Origin: Paramecium tetraurelia
Taxonomy: Eukaryota; Ciliophora; Oligohymenophorea; Peniculida; Parameciidae
Assembly (NCBI RefSeq): GCF_000165425.1
Contig: NW_001799133.1
Coordinates: forward strand, 124,001 to 188,000
Length of the DNA stretch: 64,000 nucleotides
Reading direction: 5' to 3'
Shown here: positions 35,473 to 47,739 of the stretch, in pieces
Numbering within the stretch: the stretch's first letter is position 1
Layout of the letters: each line of letters begins with the position of its first letter
Made by a program: the position numbers and the translations under genes
The notes under the pieces: generated by a model
Databases searched by the model: none
What the model saw: only the letters and a program-made list of their open reading frames with translations
What the model was told of the DNA's origin: nothing

Positions 35473-37388
35473 ATGTAAAATGTCTAAACAAGTAAATGTG
35501 TAGCCCACTTTCAAATAGATCTGTCTGAAAAGGTAGGAAAGGGTACATTTGGAGAAGTTTGTTTGGGCAGGGATACAAAAACATAAGAAGTAGTAGCAGT
35601 TAAAATCATCAACATCAAAGCGAATGATAAGAATTTCGATCAAATGAAGAAACTATGTGAAAATGAATGTTAAATTATGCAGCGTTTTCAACATCCCAAT
35701 CTTGTCAAATTTTATTCATTCTAAAGAACTTTGAACAATGTTTATTTCATGATGGAATATTGTGAAGGAGGCAGTTTAGATTAATATATCGCCAGGAAAT
35801 GCCCTCACAAAAATTAGTTGAAATATTTGGCAGAAACTGAGGCCAGGATTATTTTAAGTTAAATAGTTGATGGATATAAAGAAATGTATAAATAGAATAT
35901 AGTTCATCGTGATTTAAAACCAAGCAATATTCTAATTAACAAAGGGATTGCCAAAATTTCAGATTTTGGATTCAGTAAGATATTACAGGATTTTGACAAT
36001 TAAATTCTATAGACTTTTGCTGGTACTCCATTGTATATGTCTCCATAAATTCTCAATCCTCAAGCACAAAGACAATATTCTACTAAAACTGACATATGGT
36101 CTTTAGGGATTATTTTCTTTGAAGTCCTCTATGGTACGACTCCTTGGAGGGCTAGTTCATTCTCAGAATTAATTCTGAAAATTTCTTCTGTGCCCTTAAG
36201 ATTTCCAGCCATACCTCGAGTTTCTGAATAAATGAAATAAATTATTTTCAAAATGCTCTAAGTTGAAGAGAAGGATAGAATGAGTTGGGAAGAATTATTT
36301 CAATTATAAATCTAAGAGGATCAGGAATCGATGACTATTATAAACAGAAGTATTATATAAATTAATCAGGAACAGGATCTCTTGAAAAAAAAGAATCTTG
36401 AAAAAAATTTAAATAGAGGTATGATTTAAAATATACAACATGGGAGATAACAACAAGAAAAACTAGAAAAAGCTTATTAACAAATAAATAAAGATTCTAA
36501 TAAAACTAAATCAACTGAATCATTTTAGTCTCGCAATTAAAATTCAATTAGCCCAGCAAGAAAAGAAAAAATATTTTCTTAAAAATAATCAACATCACCA
36601 ATTAGAACTCTTGTGAATTTGAATTAAAATCAAAATTAAAATGTTTTAGGAAAAGAATAATAGGAACAGATTGTCAATAACTATATAATAAAGAAGATTG
36701 CAGAATGGATTACACATAAAAAGAATAAATCAGAATTTCTCAATAGACTTTCACAATCATTATTTGAATAATGGTCAGCATGTATAAATATTGTTATTCT
36801 TTATAGAAAAATTCCAATTAAATTAGAGTATCTATTTAGGAATTTGCTATTTGTTGACAAAATACTAATTTCTTATTTTATCTAAGATTTTTACAAGATT
36901 ATAAAAGAAGAGTTTAAACAAGTAAATTATACTTAAATGCTTTTAGTACTACTAAAAGATTTACAGAAAAAGAATGGACCATATTTTGCTAAAGTAAAGA
37001 TTATTATGATTCAATCAAAATTATCAAGGAAAATTGTGAACTGATAAGAGAATTTCTAATAGAATTAGTTAAAAGAACAAAAATAGCCCTCTAAGATACA
37101 GCAATATAAGAAATGAAACTAATTAACTCCATAGCAACTATGGAATTAACAGATAAAAAATAATTTGATACCATTTTCTTAATTGGCTTAGAATACTATT
37201 ATAAAATAGTCTTGGCCTAATTACCTAAAGAGCAGAATGATAGAGGCTATTTAGAATTTGCTGTTCGTTTAAAAGATTGCTGTAAAATACATGAGATTGT
37301 AAAATTTCAAGAGGTGGATTTCTTCAAATATGAGGATAACATCACGAATTCTTCAAACTAATAATTACTTGAGTAATTATAAAGATGA
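35473..37388 (+). CDS. ULK/Atg1-type Ser/Thr protein kinase
   Basis: 626 aa with one apparent 35-nt intron near 36997. Kinase domain residues about 15-280: [20 protein letters not shown] lysine, [15 protein letters not shown] hinge, [50 protein letters not shown]. The activation segment (GTPLYMSPQ) and GGSLDQYI resemble the ULK/Atg1 group, which is expanded in Paramecium. The linker (300-400) is Gln/Asn/Ser-rich, and a C-terminal helical region ([38 protein letters not shown]) may act as an MIT-like or tether module. Start taken at 35473 because the frame leads straight into [13 protein letters not shown] without an intron. Confidence 0.88.
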
Positions 37389-37619
37389 AAAATAATATAG
37401 TTTATGTCTAATTTTATTGATTAAATTTACATAATTTATTTTATTTACATTTTTTACATAGAATTAATTAGTTATTTTTTTATTTCAGAATACCTTCCAG
37501 CAATCAAAATATTTGTATATTCTGTTAAATTGAGTTAATCTTAATTTCATCAATATTTTTATAATTATTATGAAGTCATAAAATAAGAATGTAAATTTTA
37601 TTTTAAATAATAATATAAT

Positions 37620-38708
37620 TCAATCTAATAAATAGTATTTGCATAGACATAGGACTATTTCAGCAAGTTATCTTACGATTTATTCTTTTTTCATCATCAA
37701 CTTATTCGATTGTAGTTTGAGTTTTAGATTAGATGCTTGAATTCTTTTAATAAAAAACTAATATTACATCCAATGTATTTTGAGTACTTCCTTTAGACCT
37801 ACAGCCAATCTCATTTCCATCAAGCTGGCTTTTGGCTATGAAAAACACCATAATATCATTTTCAACTATTAATTAATAACTAAACTTGAATTAATTAAAT
37901 ACCCAAACAATCTGTTTAAATAATACTCAAACTAAGATTTTCTTTCCCTTAAATCAAGTATCTCTTTTGGACTTAAAGATTTCTTTTCAGGTAGATGTGG
38001 AAGAGGAAAATCAAATCTAAGATTCTTAAGCTATTTATGATAATCTCTTAGATCCTGATAACGCTAGTTAAACTTCCATCTCTTTTGAGTAATTGTATCA
38101 TTTACTTCAATTGTATAAAGAATACAATCATCAACAATAATATGATCTTCAAACTTAAAAATGTATTGTTATCTATATATACATCTAATTAATACTTATT
38201 AGAATTCCCATTCTTTTTTTAAGGCAACGAAAATATAGAATCGCCATGCTTAGCTAGGTATGATTCTTTCAGTTATTAAATCTCTTACCATTTTCTATCA
38301 ATTTGCTATCCAAATACTTTCTTATTGACAATATCTTTGGGTAACATTTCTTCAATTACATCCAAACATTATAATTCAGAATAGGTCAATACTTAATTGA
38401 AATATTATTATAGTTCTCCTCTCTTTGATAATAAAAAAACTTACTCGCTTAATTATACTTTCCTCACTTTAATTTGTGTGAAAGAGTAATTTTTTTTTTG
38501 GAAAATTGAGATTTTGAATTCTTATTTTAAAAATATTAATCCAATCCAATATTTTTTGATGAATTGATTCTAATTCAGAATACCTTTTTCTGGTCTCTTT
38601 GGGTTCACCGCCTTCCATGTTATACACATTGATTATGTAATACACCTTTTTATCAATTATTTCGTGAGATAAGATTTTTACAGAGTATCTTTAAACTGAT
38701 TGTTTCAT
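37620..38708 (-). CDS. Tandem PX-domain protein
   Basis: Minus strand, start MKQSVQRYSVKILSHEIIDK at 38708. The first PX-like domain has VYYIINVYNMEGGEPKETRK then RYSELESIHQKILD and NFPKKK. A linker follows (FGQQIDRKWQEIQQLKESY), then a 23-nt intron and a second PX-like domain: CILYTIEVNDTITQKRW, RYQDLRDYHKQLKNL, FPLPHLPEKK, LRERKSQFEYYLNRLF. Both keep the basic R-Y-x-x-L and P-rich loop logic of phosphoinositide-binding PX domains. A Lys-rich tail ends the protein. Endosomal lipid binding is inferred. Introns between the two domains were only partly resolved. Confidence 0.78.
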
Positions 38709-39207
38709 ATAATTTATTATTAATTCTTTTATCGTCATAATTAAGCGATTGTATTTATTTTGTTCATTGTATTATTATTGAAGTGCAATTTACTCTCAAA
38801 ACACTCTAATCTTTCAATTGAAATGTTTATATTGATTTAAATTACACCATATCATATCCATTTCAGAAAACACAGAAACTCAAGTTATAATTATTCATTT
38901 TTATTTTATTATAAATTTATATTGAAATCAGAAATTTTATTCTAATGGAATTGGGCCCATTAATTTTTACATCCATTCAGAGAATATTATTTCCGATTTC
39001 AATATAACTTTTTTGGATTGACAATTGTTAATTGTTAATTATAAATGACAATTAAATTATTTGTTTAAAGCTGTAATAAATACATTTGGATTATTCAGAC
39101 TTTAAATTTCTCCAATTTAATGGAAATAAATTATTTAAAGATGGATAATATTTGAAATTTACAACAAATCCTATATGAGAGTAAATATATTGAGTATGTA
39201 TTTGATT
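38709..39207. other. AT-rich intergenic spacer
   Basis: About 500 bp with many homopolymer runs. A small direct repeat of ATTGTTA/GACAATT appears near 39020-39055. I see no gene. Confidence 0.45.
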
Positions 39208-39570
39208 TCAAAAAAGTGATAACTATTGTTATAAATAAAACGAGCTTATTAATTATTCAAGTAATGATAGCTTTTTACAAAATATTGTTCTCTTGAATTG
39301 AAAATTGACACTTTAGCTATAGAATTGATAAAAATTATAAGAAATATATTTAGAAAAATCACTTAATCCCTAAAAAGCTTCTGAAAATGTTTATATATTT
39401 GTTAATTGATGACCTTTTGTATAAATAAATCCATTCTCCAAATCATAAAATTAATTGAATTCTTAAACTCTCAGGTTCTTAAAATAAAAGATAGTCATTT
39501 TTTTGTCACCATTGTTTCAATCTGAATGTTGTCGATTTCCTTAGATAATAAATTAAGTAACTGAACTCAT
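39208..39570 (-). CDS. Small helical protein, unknown
   Basis: 102 aa after two introns (22 nt, GTTACTTAATTTATTATCTAAG; 32 nt, GTGACAAAA...TTTTAAG); spliced length is divisible by three. Sequence begins MSSEIDNIQIETMNLRVQEF and continues FYDLENGFIYTKGHQLTNIQ, TFSEAFQGLSDFSKYI, VNFQFKRTIFCKKLSLLEQL. The whole is helical with heptad-like spacing and no TM. Size and style recall small subunits of BLOC/BORC-type complexes, but I cannot assign it. Both introns start with less usual GTT/GTG, so confidence is moderate. Confidence 0.5.
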
Positions 39571-39787
39571 TTTAATTATAAAATGAGTACAAGATTAACA
39601 GTTAGTTAATTTCTAAGAAAGATTTAAATTACTAATATACATGTTTACTACTCAATTTTATTCTTAGTGAATTAATGAAATAAATTAATTATCTAAGAAT
39701 ACATAATTAATGATATTGAAAGATTATCAAAATTATTTATTAATAATATGAATATAATTAAAACAATATATTATTATTATTTATTTA

Positions 39788-40813
39788 TCACCTAAAACCT
39801 CCATCTTCTACTTATTGAAGTGGTTGCATTCCTTCTTTGATTTTGTTTAAAACATTTAATTTCCATTTGTCTAGAGGTATGATTTTATTAAATTCAAAAC
39901 TATAAATTATGTAAAATATTGTACCATTCATCTGAAAACATTTATGCATTATTATTGTCAACAGCCTTAATTAGATTAACAACAAATTTGTATTATCTGG
40001 CTGAAGCAAAACTAGGATCTTTGTCCAAGTATCTCTCAAGGGCAATTCCACATCCTACTGAATCCTATTAAAATTGGTATTCGATATTATACATTGTTGC
40101 ATAAATAAAGTAAACAAGATTTAAAATATAGTTCTTTGGCACTGGGGGCAGTTAATTTATTTTCCATGTATTTATCACCGATATCTTCGAAAATCTAAAT
40201 AATTAAAGTTAAGAAAACCTTAATGGCTGCTATTAAGTCACCTGAAGCATTCTAGGTTGACAATTCTGCAACTTTTAATCTCATTTGATTATAATCAGAT
40301 ATTCTTTTGCCATCTGCTTAAAATAGATCAGCAGCTTCTTAATATGCTTTGACTGCTAGATGGAATTCAAGCTCGGATTCATAAATTTAAGCAATTTCCT
40401 TCTTATATCTAGAAGCATTGTCTAATCTATTCTCATTAGCATAATGTTCAATTGCTTTTTCGTACAATTAGATTGATTCTATACTCAAAATCATATTAGT
40501 ATACCTGCTTTATTAACATTACTAATTGCTTTGGCAGCCTCAACATAGAAATCTCCAGTTTCCCCAGATTTAAGAGTTTAATCACAAGTAATACAACGTT
40601 AGTATGCTTCAGATGCTTTTTCCCATTTTTTGCCCAATTTATATTGTGTTGCTGCTGACTTATACAATTCAAGTGCTTTTTCTGCTCTTTCTCCCTTTGA
40701 TCCAAAAATATTGCCAAAAGTCGAACCTTTATTTTACATAAATAGGTACCTTTGAGAGCTTTATCTCCCTTCATCATAAATTCATCACCTTTTAATACAT
40801 AATTAGAATCCAT
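39788..40813 (-). CDS. Alpha-SNAP (NSF attachment protein)
   Basis: 299 aa after five introns (23, 26, 24, 28, 25 nt); the family is about 290-300 aa. Characteristic TPR-like helices: ERAEKALELYKSAATQYKLG, KKWEKASEAYQRC, AIEHYANENRLDNASRYKKE, LAVKAYQEAADLFQADGKRI, FEDIGDKYMENKLT, LYFKSCLLYLCNN, GIALERYLDKDPSF, and C-terminal IIPLDKWKLNVLNKIKEG, the conserved end that stimulates NSF. It recruits NSF to assembled SNARE complexes for disassembly. The start codon lies only 10 bp from the start of the divergent gene at 40824. Confidence 0.96.
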
Positions 40814-40823
40814 ATATATTTAA

Positions 40824-41817
40824 ATGAAATAATAATGGGATGATATTAATGAAGATGTTAATCTGATAACCATATTAAAATCAAAGTTTAAACAGACCAA
40901 TCCTACTCAAATTTGTATCTACATTTAATACTAATGAGGTTACAAGTCCTATGATCATGAAGGATTGTTACTTAAAGACAACATAGTTTATAGAGGAATA
41001 ATTCGTAATTACACTTTTGTCTTATAACGAAAGGATAAAAATGAATTCATACTAGACTTTAATCAATACCCACTTAGTATTCCTTAATTACAATTTTAGA
41101 ACTATCCATTTTGTCCAATGATCTCTTTTAATTATAAGTGTTTAGTTATCAGTTTTAGTTCTAATCTCTCACCAATAGTAAACAATGGATCCTATCGCTT
41201 AATTACTACATCAATACATCAAAACCCTATTGTTTTCAGCCTCCCTTGCCCAACTTTTACCTTTAACATAAAATTCCTTTTGATATTTTTGAGAAGAGAG
41301 CAGAGTCCTTAGATTTACTATTGTTTAAAAGCAAATCTATAGCTTGTTAGCTCTAAAGACTAATAACAAATAGTGAATATGGTAAAAGTCATAAAATTAT
41401 GTAGATCATGTTGCTCTTGTTTTAAGAAACAACAAAAATGTGCTCCATATTTTTGAAGCTAACAGTGATAATGGAGTTTGTATATACACATGGGATACTC
41501 TAATGAAGAGCAATTTTCAAGAATACATAACACAAATTAGTTATAGATAATTATATATCAAAAGGGATATGACCTTGCTTTTAAAATTATAAGACTTTAT
41601 ATATAAAAATCACGGCAAAAAGTATTCTGCCAACATCATGAAGTTGTGCAAGAAAAGATCCATTACTGGAGTTGAAAAGGAAAATTACTTTTGCTCCGAA
41701 TTAGTAGCTGCTTGTTATAAAAATTTAGGAATTATGGAAAATGATATTTCATCGTGTTAATTTTGGCCAAGTATTTCATTATAATTATAAATGTAGAGGA
41801 TTTTGCAGGGAACGTGA
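40824..41817 (+). CDS. YiiX/DUF830-like papain-fold protein with N-terminal extension
   Basis: 306 aa if introns of 24, 26 and 23 nt are removed. The N-terminal about 110 residues may be a small C2-like beta domain (IVYRGIIRNYTFVLQRKDKN). The C-terminal part resembles the permuted NlpC/P60-LRAT-like YiiX family: SEYDHVALVLRNNKNVLHIF (catalytic His candidate), EANSDNGVCIYTWD, ENYFCSELVAACYKNLGI (catalytic Cys candidate in FCSE) and SSCQFWPSI. Members are lipid or amide hydrolases or acyltransferases; substrate unknown. The 24- and 26-nt introns have atypical borders (ends in GAG; starts GTCC), so exons 1-2 are provisional. Confidence 0.72.
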
Positions 41818-42258
41818 AATTAGTAAATAATGCTGAATTAAGTCATGAGATAATAATATATTAATGATTTCATACTATCATTTAACGAAAAATTAATTAA
41901 ACACAAATTAATAAATAAATAAATTAATACACCTACTTGATATCAATTGTAAAATACAAACAAATATTTATTTTTAAGATGTATCTTTTCAGAAGCCAAC
42001 ACATTAATCAATAACATAATATTTTGTAAATTGAGAAGTTTCTCACAATCCTATAAAATGAAAGTTAAAAGAGGTTTATTTTTTGTTTGTCTAAATATTT
42101 TAAACTATAAAAATATGTAATCAAAGTGTGTAGTTTATAAATATTTTCTTACCAAACTAGATCAGTAATGGAGTAAATTTTCTTTCTATTTATTTGATTA
42201 TTTTTTACAGGTTTAAATACCATCTGGGATATGTAAAAGATATATTATCAATATTAAA
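41818..42258. other. AT-rich intergenic spacer
   Basis: About 440 bp. One plus frame (from 41979) is open for about 70 codons but of poor composition. No gene is claimed. Confidence 0.45.
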
Positions 42259-43701
42259 ATGGAATAAATGAGCAAGTACACTCTTAAATTTAAAGCAAAA
42301 GAAATTGAAGACATGTATTAGGCCTAGTCGTTTTAAAAGCATCTAAAGCCATTGTTTTATGGTTTATTGGTCATTACATTGTCATTGAACACTCTTTAAC
42401 TTGTAATTATTGCAAGGAAGGATAATTTAGCCTAAGGGTATATTAATATGGGTTTTATTGTAACTTGTCTCATTGGGTTATATATCATGTACAAAAAGGA
42501 AGGATTGACAGCAAAGATTTTGACTATTACTAATGCTTATTCGTTGTCTTTACAATTCAATTTTACTCCTGAAAATACAGAAAATTAAGAATATTTTTTA
42601 TATGGTTGTAATTTCTCACTGATTTAGGCAGTAATATACTTTGCAACTGACTTTAATTTAAGTTGTCCTTCTCTCATATTTCATATTATTTTCAGATAAA
42701 CAGCAACGATTTTATTAACTAATAAAATAGACATCTAGTGTTTGTCATTGTCAGTTGTTGCTGCTATATTAGCCACAAGTGTTTTATACATTTGTAATAG
42801 AGCCTAAAGAATGCAATTTTTGATGAGCTATCAACAAGATACTATTAATAATTAGTTGCATAAATTAATAAATAAGCCATTCACAAAGATTTAGTATAAT
42901 GAGAAGAAACTGTATATGGATGTTTAGACAACTGCAATTTAAGAACAATTCTGGAATTTCAGAAGTGATATTTGTTATGGATGTAATATCAGAAGTTTTC
43001 TTCGCATTTGTGTCTTCAACAATATGTCTTTAGAACAGGCTTTAATTATGGGCCAAGCTAAATTTGATGAGATATTTGAGGTTAAATAATTCAGAAAACG
43101 AATCAAACTTCGATTATGCTAGTATAACATTGATAATAGTATTATTTTAATTTAAGAAAATGTTTAATAAGATCCAGTTCAATATAATAAAATTTCACAG
43201 AATTTATAATAATCACTTTTCAAATAATTTAAAACCATTAAAAAGACGCCCTTAAGTTAGCAATTCAAGTTCGGAACTCTATCAGTTTTAATGTTGAGAC
43301 AATTTAAGATCTAAACTATAAATATAAGGAAATTGATACAACATTTAATCTCTATCTACTTATATCCTAAAAAAGCAAAATTAAATTTGAATGGAAATCG
43401 CACTATAAAATTAAAAACTTATGGGTACTTAATGAAAATATACTTAATCTAAGTGTTTAGCATTTTAAGAGAATTAGAATATCAAAAAAACTACTTAGAG
43501 GAAATTAATATAAAGAATTTAGAAACACATCTCCAAATTAAAATAACGATAACAGATTAGTTCTCTTTTTTTCCGCTCTACTCAAAAAATTATTTTATTG
43601 AATAAACTGCTCCTTATTTGCTATTAAATCCATTAGGTTATGATTTGGAATTTTAATTTAGCAAGATATTGCCTTTTAGCGATATTAATCTATAATATTG
43701 A
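42259..43701 (+). CDS. Multi-pass membrane protein, unknown
   Basis: 480 aa, intronless, start MEQMSKYTLKFKAKEIEDMY. Residues about 30-190 have roughly six hydrophobic helices (FYGLLVITLSLNTLQLVIIA, GFIVTCLIGLYIMY, LIQAVIYFATDFN, LSLSVVAAILATSVLYIC). A cytosolic region follows with a PAS-like or HAMP-like start (QFWNFRSDICYGCNI, ALIMGQAKFDEIFEVKQF) and then a long Gln/Lys/Leu-rich tail. It resembles other ciliate six-TM sensory-type proteins, but I see neither kinase nor cyclase motifs. The final exon contains FFPLYSKNYFIEQTAPYLLL. Converges on the RING gene with 28 bp between stops. Confidence 0.78.
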
Positions 43702-43729
43702 TTTATTATTTAATTATTAAATTAAACCT

Positions 43730-44862
43730 TCACTCTTTTCTGTAAATCAATATCCTATCTTTGATTTCTTTTTAAAAGTCTCTATTGAAAGTATTCATGA
43801 TTCTATTAGCAATAGGTTCACCACAAGAAATACAATTCAACTAAGTTTCTAAACACTGGTAACATGTAACTTTGTGTCCACAAGGAGTTGTTATAATAAC
43901 TTCTGTAGAGTTCTTAAATCATAAATAAATAATACAAAGCACTTTTAGCATTTAGTAATTGAACCCTCATCTTGAGATGGTTAATTTAAATGTTGATCTA
44001 TTTCTAAAAGATTAGCATTATTCCAATTTTAATTCAATTTAGTATTATCGTTCTCTGGTTCATCAAAGTTCAATAGATCTGCATTTTATAAAAACTTAGA
44101 TGTTGATTATTATTTTTTAATTTGAACTTATTAGATTTCATTTGATTTAATGAATTGCCCTACTATTACTTACTGATTCATTAATTTGCCAGACTTTAAA
44201 AAATTACCTTTGCCACATTTCCTATTCAAACATTTTTATTTAAATTGACTTTAATTTTGGGTGAAAGTTGAAACTTCTTTGCAAAATGAGCAAATTTGCT
44301 TAAAAAAGGGTTTGTTGCACGAATTGCAGTAATTTTTGATCTCATTGTTGAAATTATCAATTGTAATTAAGGTTTAACAGTTAGTGCATCTAAATAGTAA
44401 GATATGAAAGATACTTAAGCGCTTAAACTTATTCGCAATTTAGAACACATGTTAATAACTTGCCATCTAAACTATTCTTAGATTCATTCACTGTGTACCA
44501 TGTTTAACACTATTTACAATCTAAATAATAGTTAGTGATTTTGCAAGAAGAACATTTGCATGAGTTATCTTTCTAGAAATATATTTTATAAAGATACAAG
44601 TCCTCTTAAATTGAGGTATGTACATTCTCCACATGGAGACAGTATGGATTCTGTTTGACAAGTGTTGCAAGTCCAATGTTTGTTTGTACCCGTCATTAAA
44701 TCAAAAAAGGTTGGTTATGTGAATTGACAAAATTAGCATTTCACGATTCCAAATAGTGATCCACATTGACATGCGTAGGTACGTGAGTCTTCAACTAAAT
44801 AACAAACATTTAGTGATATAATAATACTTAAGATGGCAATCAATGCATTCAATCTAAGACAT
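43730..44862 (-). CDS. RING-type zinc-finger protein with CxxC repeats
   Basis: 346 aa after introns of 19, 25, 25 and 23 nt. The N-terminal two thirds are a chain of Cys pairs: CIDCHL, CQCGS, VKCQFCQ, WTCNTCQ, CGECTY, CKCSSCKI, DCKQCQ, KCTNCQ, YCNSCNK, ICSFCKE, CLNRKCGKGN. A polar Q/N linker leads to a C-terminal C3HC4-like RING: TKCQKCFNSTE, TPCGHKVTCYQCLET, NCISCGEPI. RING domains usually confer E3 ubiquitin ligase activity; the CxxC array suggests several zinc knuckles for substrate or RNA binding. The 19-nt first intron (44789-44807) is needed to join frames; an alternative upstream reading gives a hydrophobic leader. Confidence 0.82.
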
Positions 44863-44998
44863 TTATTATAAAAAATATTATTGATATATAAATAAAAATG
44901 TAATTTGCATATATATTTAATTTTTAATGGTATGAAATAAAATTTATGAATTTTTATAAGAGCAGCGAATAATTAATATATATATATAATTATAATAT

Positions 44999-45934
44999 AT
45001 GAATAATTAGCCTGTTTATATGTCTGCTGAGCAAATCAACGCATTATTCTAGAGGGATTCGACTTTCGAGATGAGAGATGATAGAATTAATTCATTTTAG
45101 AACGATTTCAAAAAAAATGAAGTATGACTTTTTATGTTAGTTAAGACTTTGAAGTCTGAAAGTGTTGAATGCGAAGAGAACAGACCAACTAATTAGAGTG
45201 AGAGCATGATGATGAGTAAGAATTATTTAGCTTAAGCGTTATAGTAACCAGGGAGGAGTATCAGAGCTTATAGCAAGAGTACGATAGACGCAAAGATATG
45301 GAGGAGAAATATAAGGAAGATATCAATAGATTAATGAGGGAACTCAAACAAAAGTGCAGCGAATTGGAGCATATGAAAAGAGAACATGAGATTTTATTGG
45401 AACAGAATCAAAGAAGAGAATGTATCCTTTATTAATAAATGAACAGCAACACTTTAGAATCTGAGACTGTAGATTCAAGAAGCCAACAACAGAGAGTAGA
45501 AGGCTGTTATTGAATTAGGGGAGTTGTATGAATAGAATATGTAAATGAAACAGCAATTAGAGATTGTCCAATAGAAGTATAACAATTTATAGAAGCAACA
45601 CAAGTTTGAAATTGACAGAAAGGACAAACAAATCGATTAATTTAAAATTCAAATCATGCAACTCAATGAGGATAATGAAAGACTTAAGGCAGAAAACCCT
45701 ACAGGATTTCTCAATCTCGACTCTCAGAGAGTTTCATAAGATAAAACCTAAAATCAATGGGCTTAATTTAATTCGAGTGCTTACAAAAGCAGTATTCAAT
45801 TTTAAAAGGAGAAACCAGTTACTCAAATTTAGTTTAAGAGCAATTACGATTCCAAAGTTATATTCGGAAAGAAGTCTCAAAATACATTAAAATACCAACA
45901 GTCGCAATAAGATTTGTACCCTAAAGGATCATGA
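44999..45934 (+). CDS. Coiled-coil protein
   Basis: 285 aa with introns of 24, 29 and 25 nt. Starts MNNQPVYMSAEQINALFQR. After a short acidic/polar head (residues 1-75) there is a long coiled coil (EEYQSLQQEYDRRKDMEEKY, RLMRELKQKCSELEHMK, VIELGELYEQNMQMKQQL, KDKQIDQFKIQIMQLNEDNE). A Ser/Gln/Lys-rich tail ends LYPKGS. No TM, signal or recognised domain. Typical of ciliate cytoskeletal or basal-body coiled coils, without further evidence. Confidence 0.75.
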
Positions 45935-46404
45935 GTCAATATTATATATAAATTCTATATTTTAATGCCTTTTAAACAATAATAACCTTTATTATACTTT
46001 ATACATCATATTCATCAATCAAAACAACCTAGACACATGAATAATGGTCTCATACTGAATTGTTCATAGATAATAGATATAAATTCAAATTAAAAATAAT
46101 AATACTCATTTCTCAATTTAGTGCTATGCAAATACTTGGATTAGATATTATTCAATATTCATATTACTGCTCTGGAATTATTCCAATTACACTTTTTCTC
46201 TCGGATTCACACGATTAATTCAATTTATTTTAACATCACATGTTTAAATCTATCCTAATAAATGGTCTTATCATTTATTCAATGTGACTACAATAATTCA
46301 ATGACCTGTTGATACTAATAATTTAATAATGAGGATGTTAAGATAGATAGAAAATTTAGATAACCATTTAAAAATATGAAATTTATTATAAAATAATTTA
46401 TTAC
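45935..46404. other. AT-rich intergenic spacer
   Basis: About 470 bp between a plus-strand stop and a minus-strand stop. No open frame of useful length or recognisable RNA. It would contain both 3' ends. Confidence 0.45.
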
Positions 46405-47603
46405 TCATTATGGGTATTTTATGCTAAAAGCATAGATATCAAGGATTTCACATAATTCACGAACTATACTTGTTACACAATGTAGATAGGATAAAAGTGA
46501 GAATGCTAATAGGACGAAGATCAATTTGACTTCATCAAAATAGCAAAGACCGTCTGCTGTTAAAAACTATGATATCAAATTCAACATAATCGAACCCAAT
46601 GTCAAAGCCCATGTGATTGAATACTAACTGAAAGTCTATATATAATTTATTTGTTATTTTACTTCTTTAGTAATGATTGCCAACTACCATAAGTTAATCA
46701 TTTTTGACCACTGCAATCCAATAGTCACAACATAAATATGGAACCATTTTGATAGTACATTAGTTGGTGATAGATAGGTCAAACTAACGAAGGTTATCAT
46801 TAAAGTAATAGGTAAGGAGAGACTTTATAGAATTTTTAGAATGTTCCAATTCATTTTCTTGAATACAGGGTAACAAAATTAAATGATCGTAACAATAGAT
46901 GCAGTAATAGTGATCACTAGCAACACTGTATTGTATTGAATTGAAATAGTATTAGTGAGTTAAATTTCATTCAGCCAAAATTATGAGGACTTGAATGCAG
47001 TTATCAAGAAAAATAATTATAGGATAGGTAGTCCTTCATCAACTCCATTAATGACTCCCAATTAAAATACTCCTGTGTGTTATTAACAATAAACACCAAA
47101 ATAAAACCCTAAGAAACTTACACCTATTGCTGTTAACATGTTAAATGGAGTAAACACAATTTTGAAAGCATTCATGTACAATAATCCAGATATCCAAGTA
47201 GCTGTGCAATCACTGCCATGATCCATGAGCATTCCCAAAGCAGTCGATTATTTTGTTCTTCTGGCTTATTTTCCATCTGCATTGTCTAATGTCTGATACA
47301 CAAATATTGTCCAAGCTATATATAGACTCGCCCATTAAGGTAAATCCAAATCGAACATTGGATTCAATATGAAAATCAGGACAAAGGATGTTAATAAATT
47401 GCAGAATCCTGTAATAGTGATAAGGTTTGGTGCTACTGATTTAGGCAATTAATCAACCTGAAAGGTTTTAATAGTATGTATACCACCCATTATGCAAGAT
47501 CCCCTAGAATCCAATTGTATAAAATTGAAAGATTCTGACCACTGTATTTAAACCTTCTCAAATTTTCATAATATTATGGATTCACATATTTTTGAAAAAG
47601 CAT
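46405..47603 (-). CDS. Ethanolamine/choline phosphotransferase (CDP-alcohol family)
   Basis: About 380 aa with introns of 29 and 27 nt. The CDP-alcohol phosphatidyltransferase signature is complete: DGKQARRTKQSTALGMLMDH continuing GSD, fitting DG-x2-AR-x8-G-x3-D-x3-D. The preceding LPKSVAPNLITITGF is typical of CEPT1/EPT1, and TGVFQLGVINGVDEGLP matches the lumenal loop near the active site. About eight to ten TM helices follow, ending SIVRELCEILDIYAFSIKYP. It transfers phosphoethanolamine or phosphocholine from the CDP form to diacylglycerol in the ER/Golgi membrane, the last step of the Kennedy pathway. Which headgroup is used cannot be read from the sequence. Confidence 0.93.
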
Positions 47604-47739
47604 TTTAATTAATCAATAAATACCATAAACTTAAATTAAATATCAATACTTAGTCATTTTAATAAGGAAAAATCTGTATTGAAACACAGAATTAAAAATG
47701 TTTAAGAAATGTGATAAGTAACAATATGAAATATTAATA

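Noticed and set aside
35200-35600. Plus frame open for more than 120 codons
   Set aside because: It overlaps the kinase N-lobe in another frame and has no family resemblance; chance is sufficient.
39495-39570. Pseudogene call because of an in-frame TGA near 39515
   Set aside because: Two introns (22 and 32 nt) remove the TGA and leave a length divisible by three.
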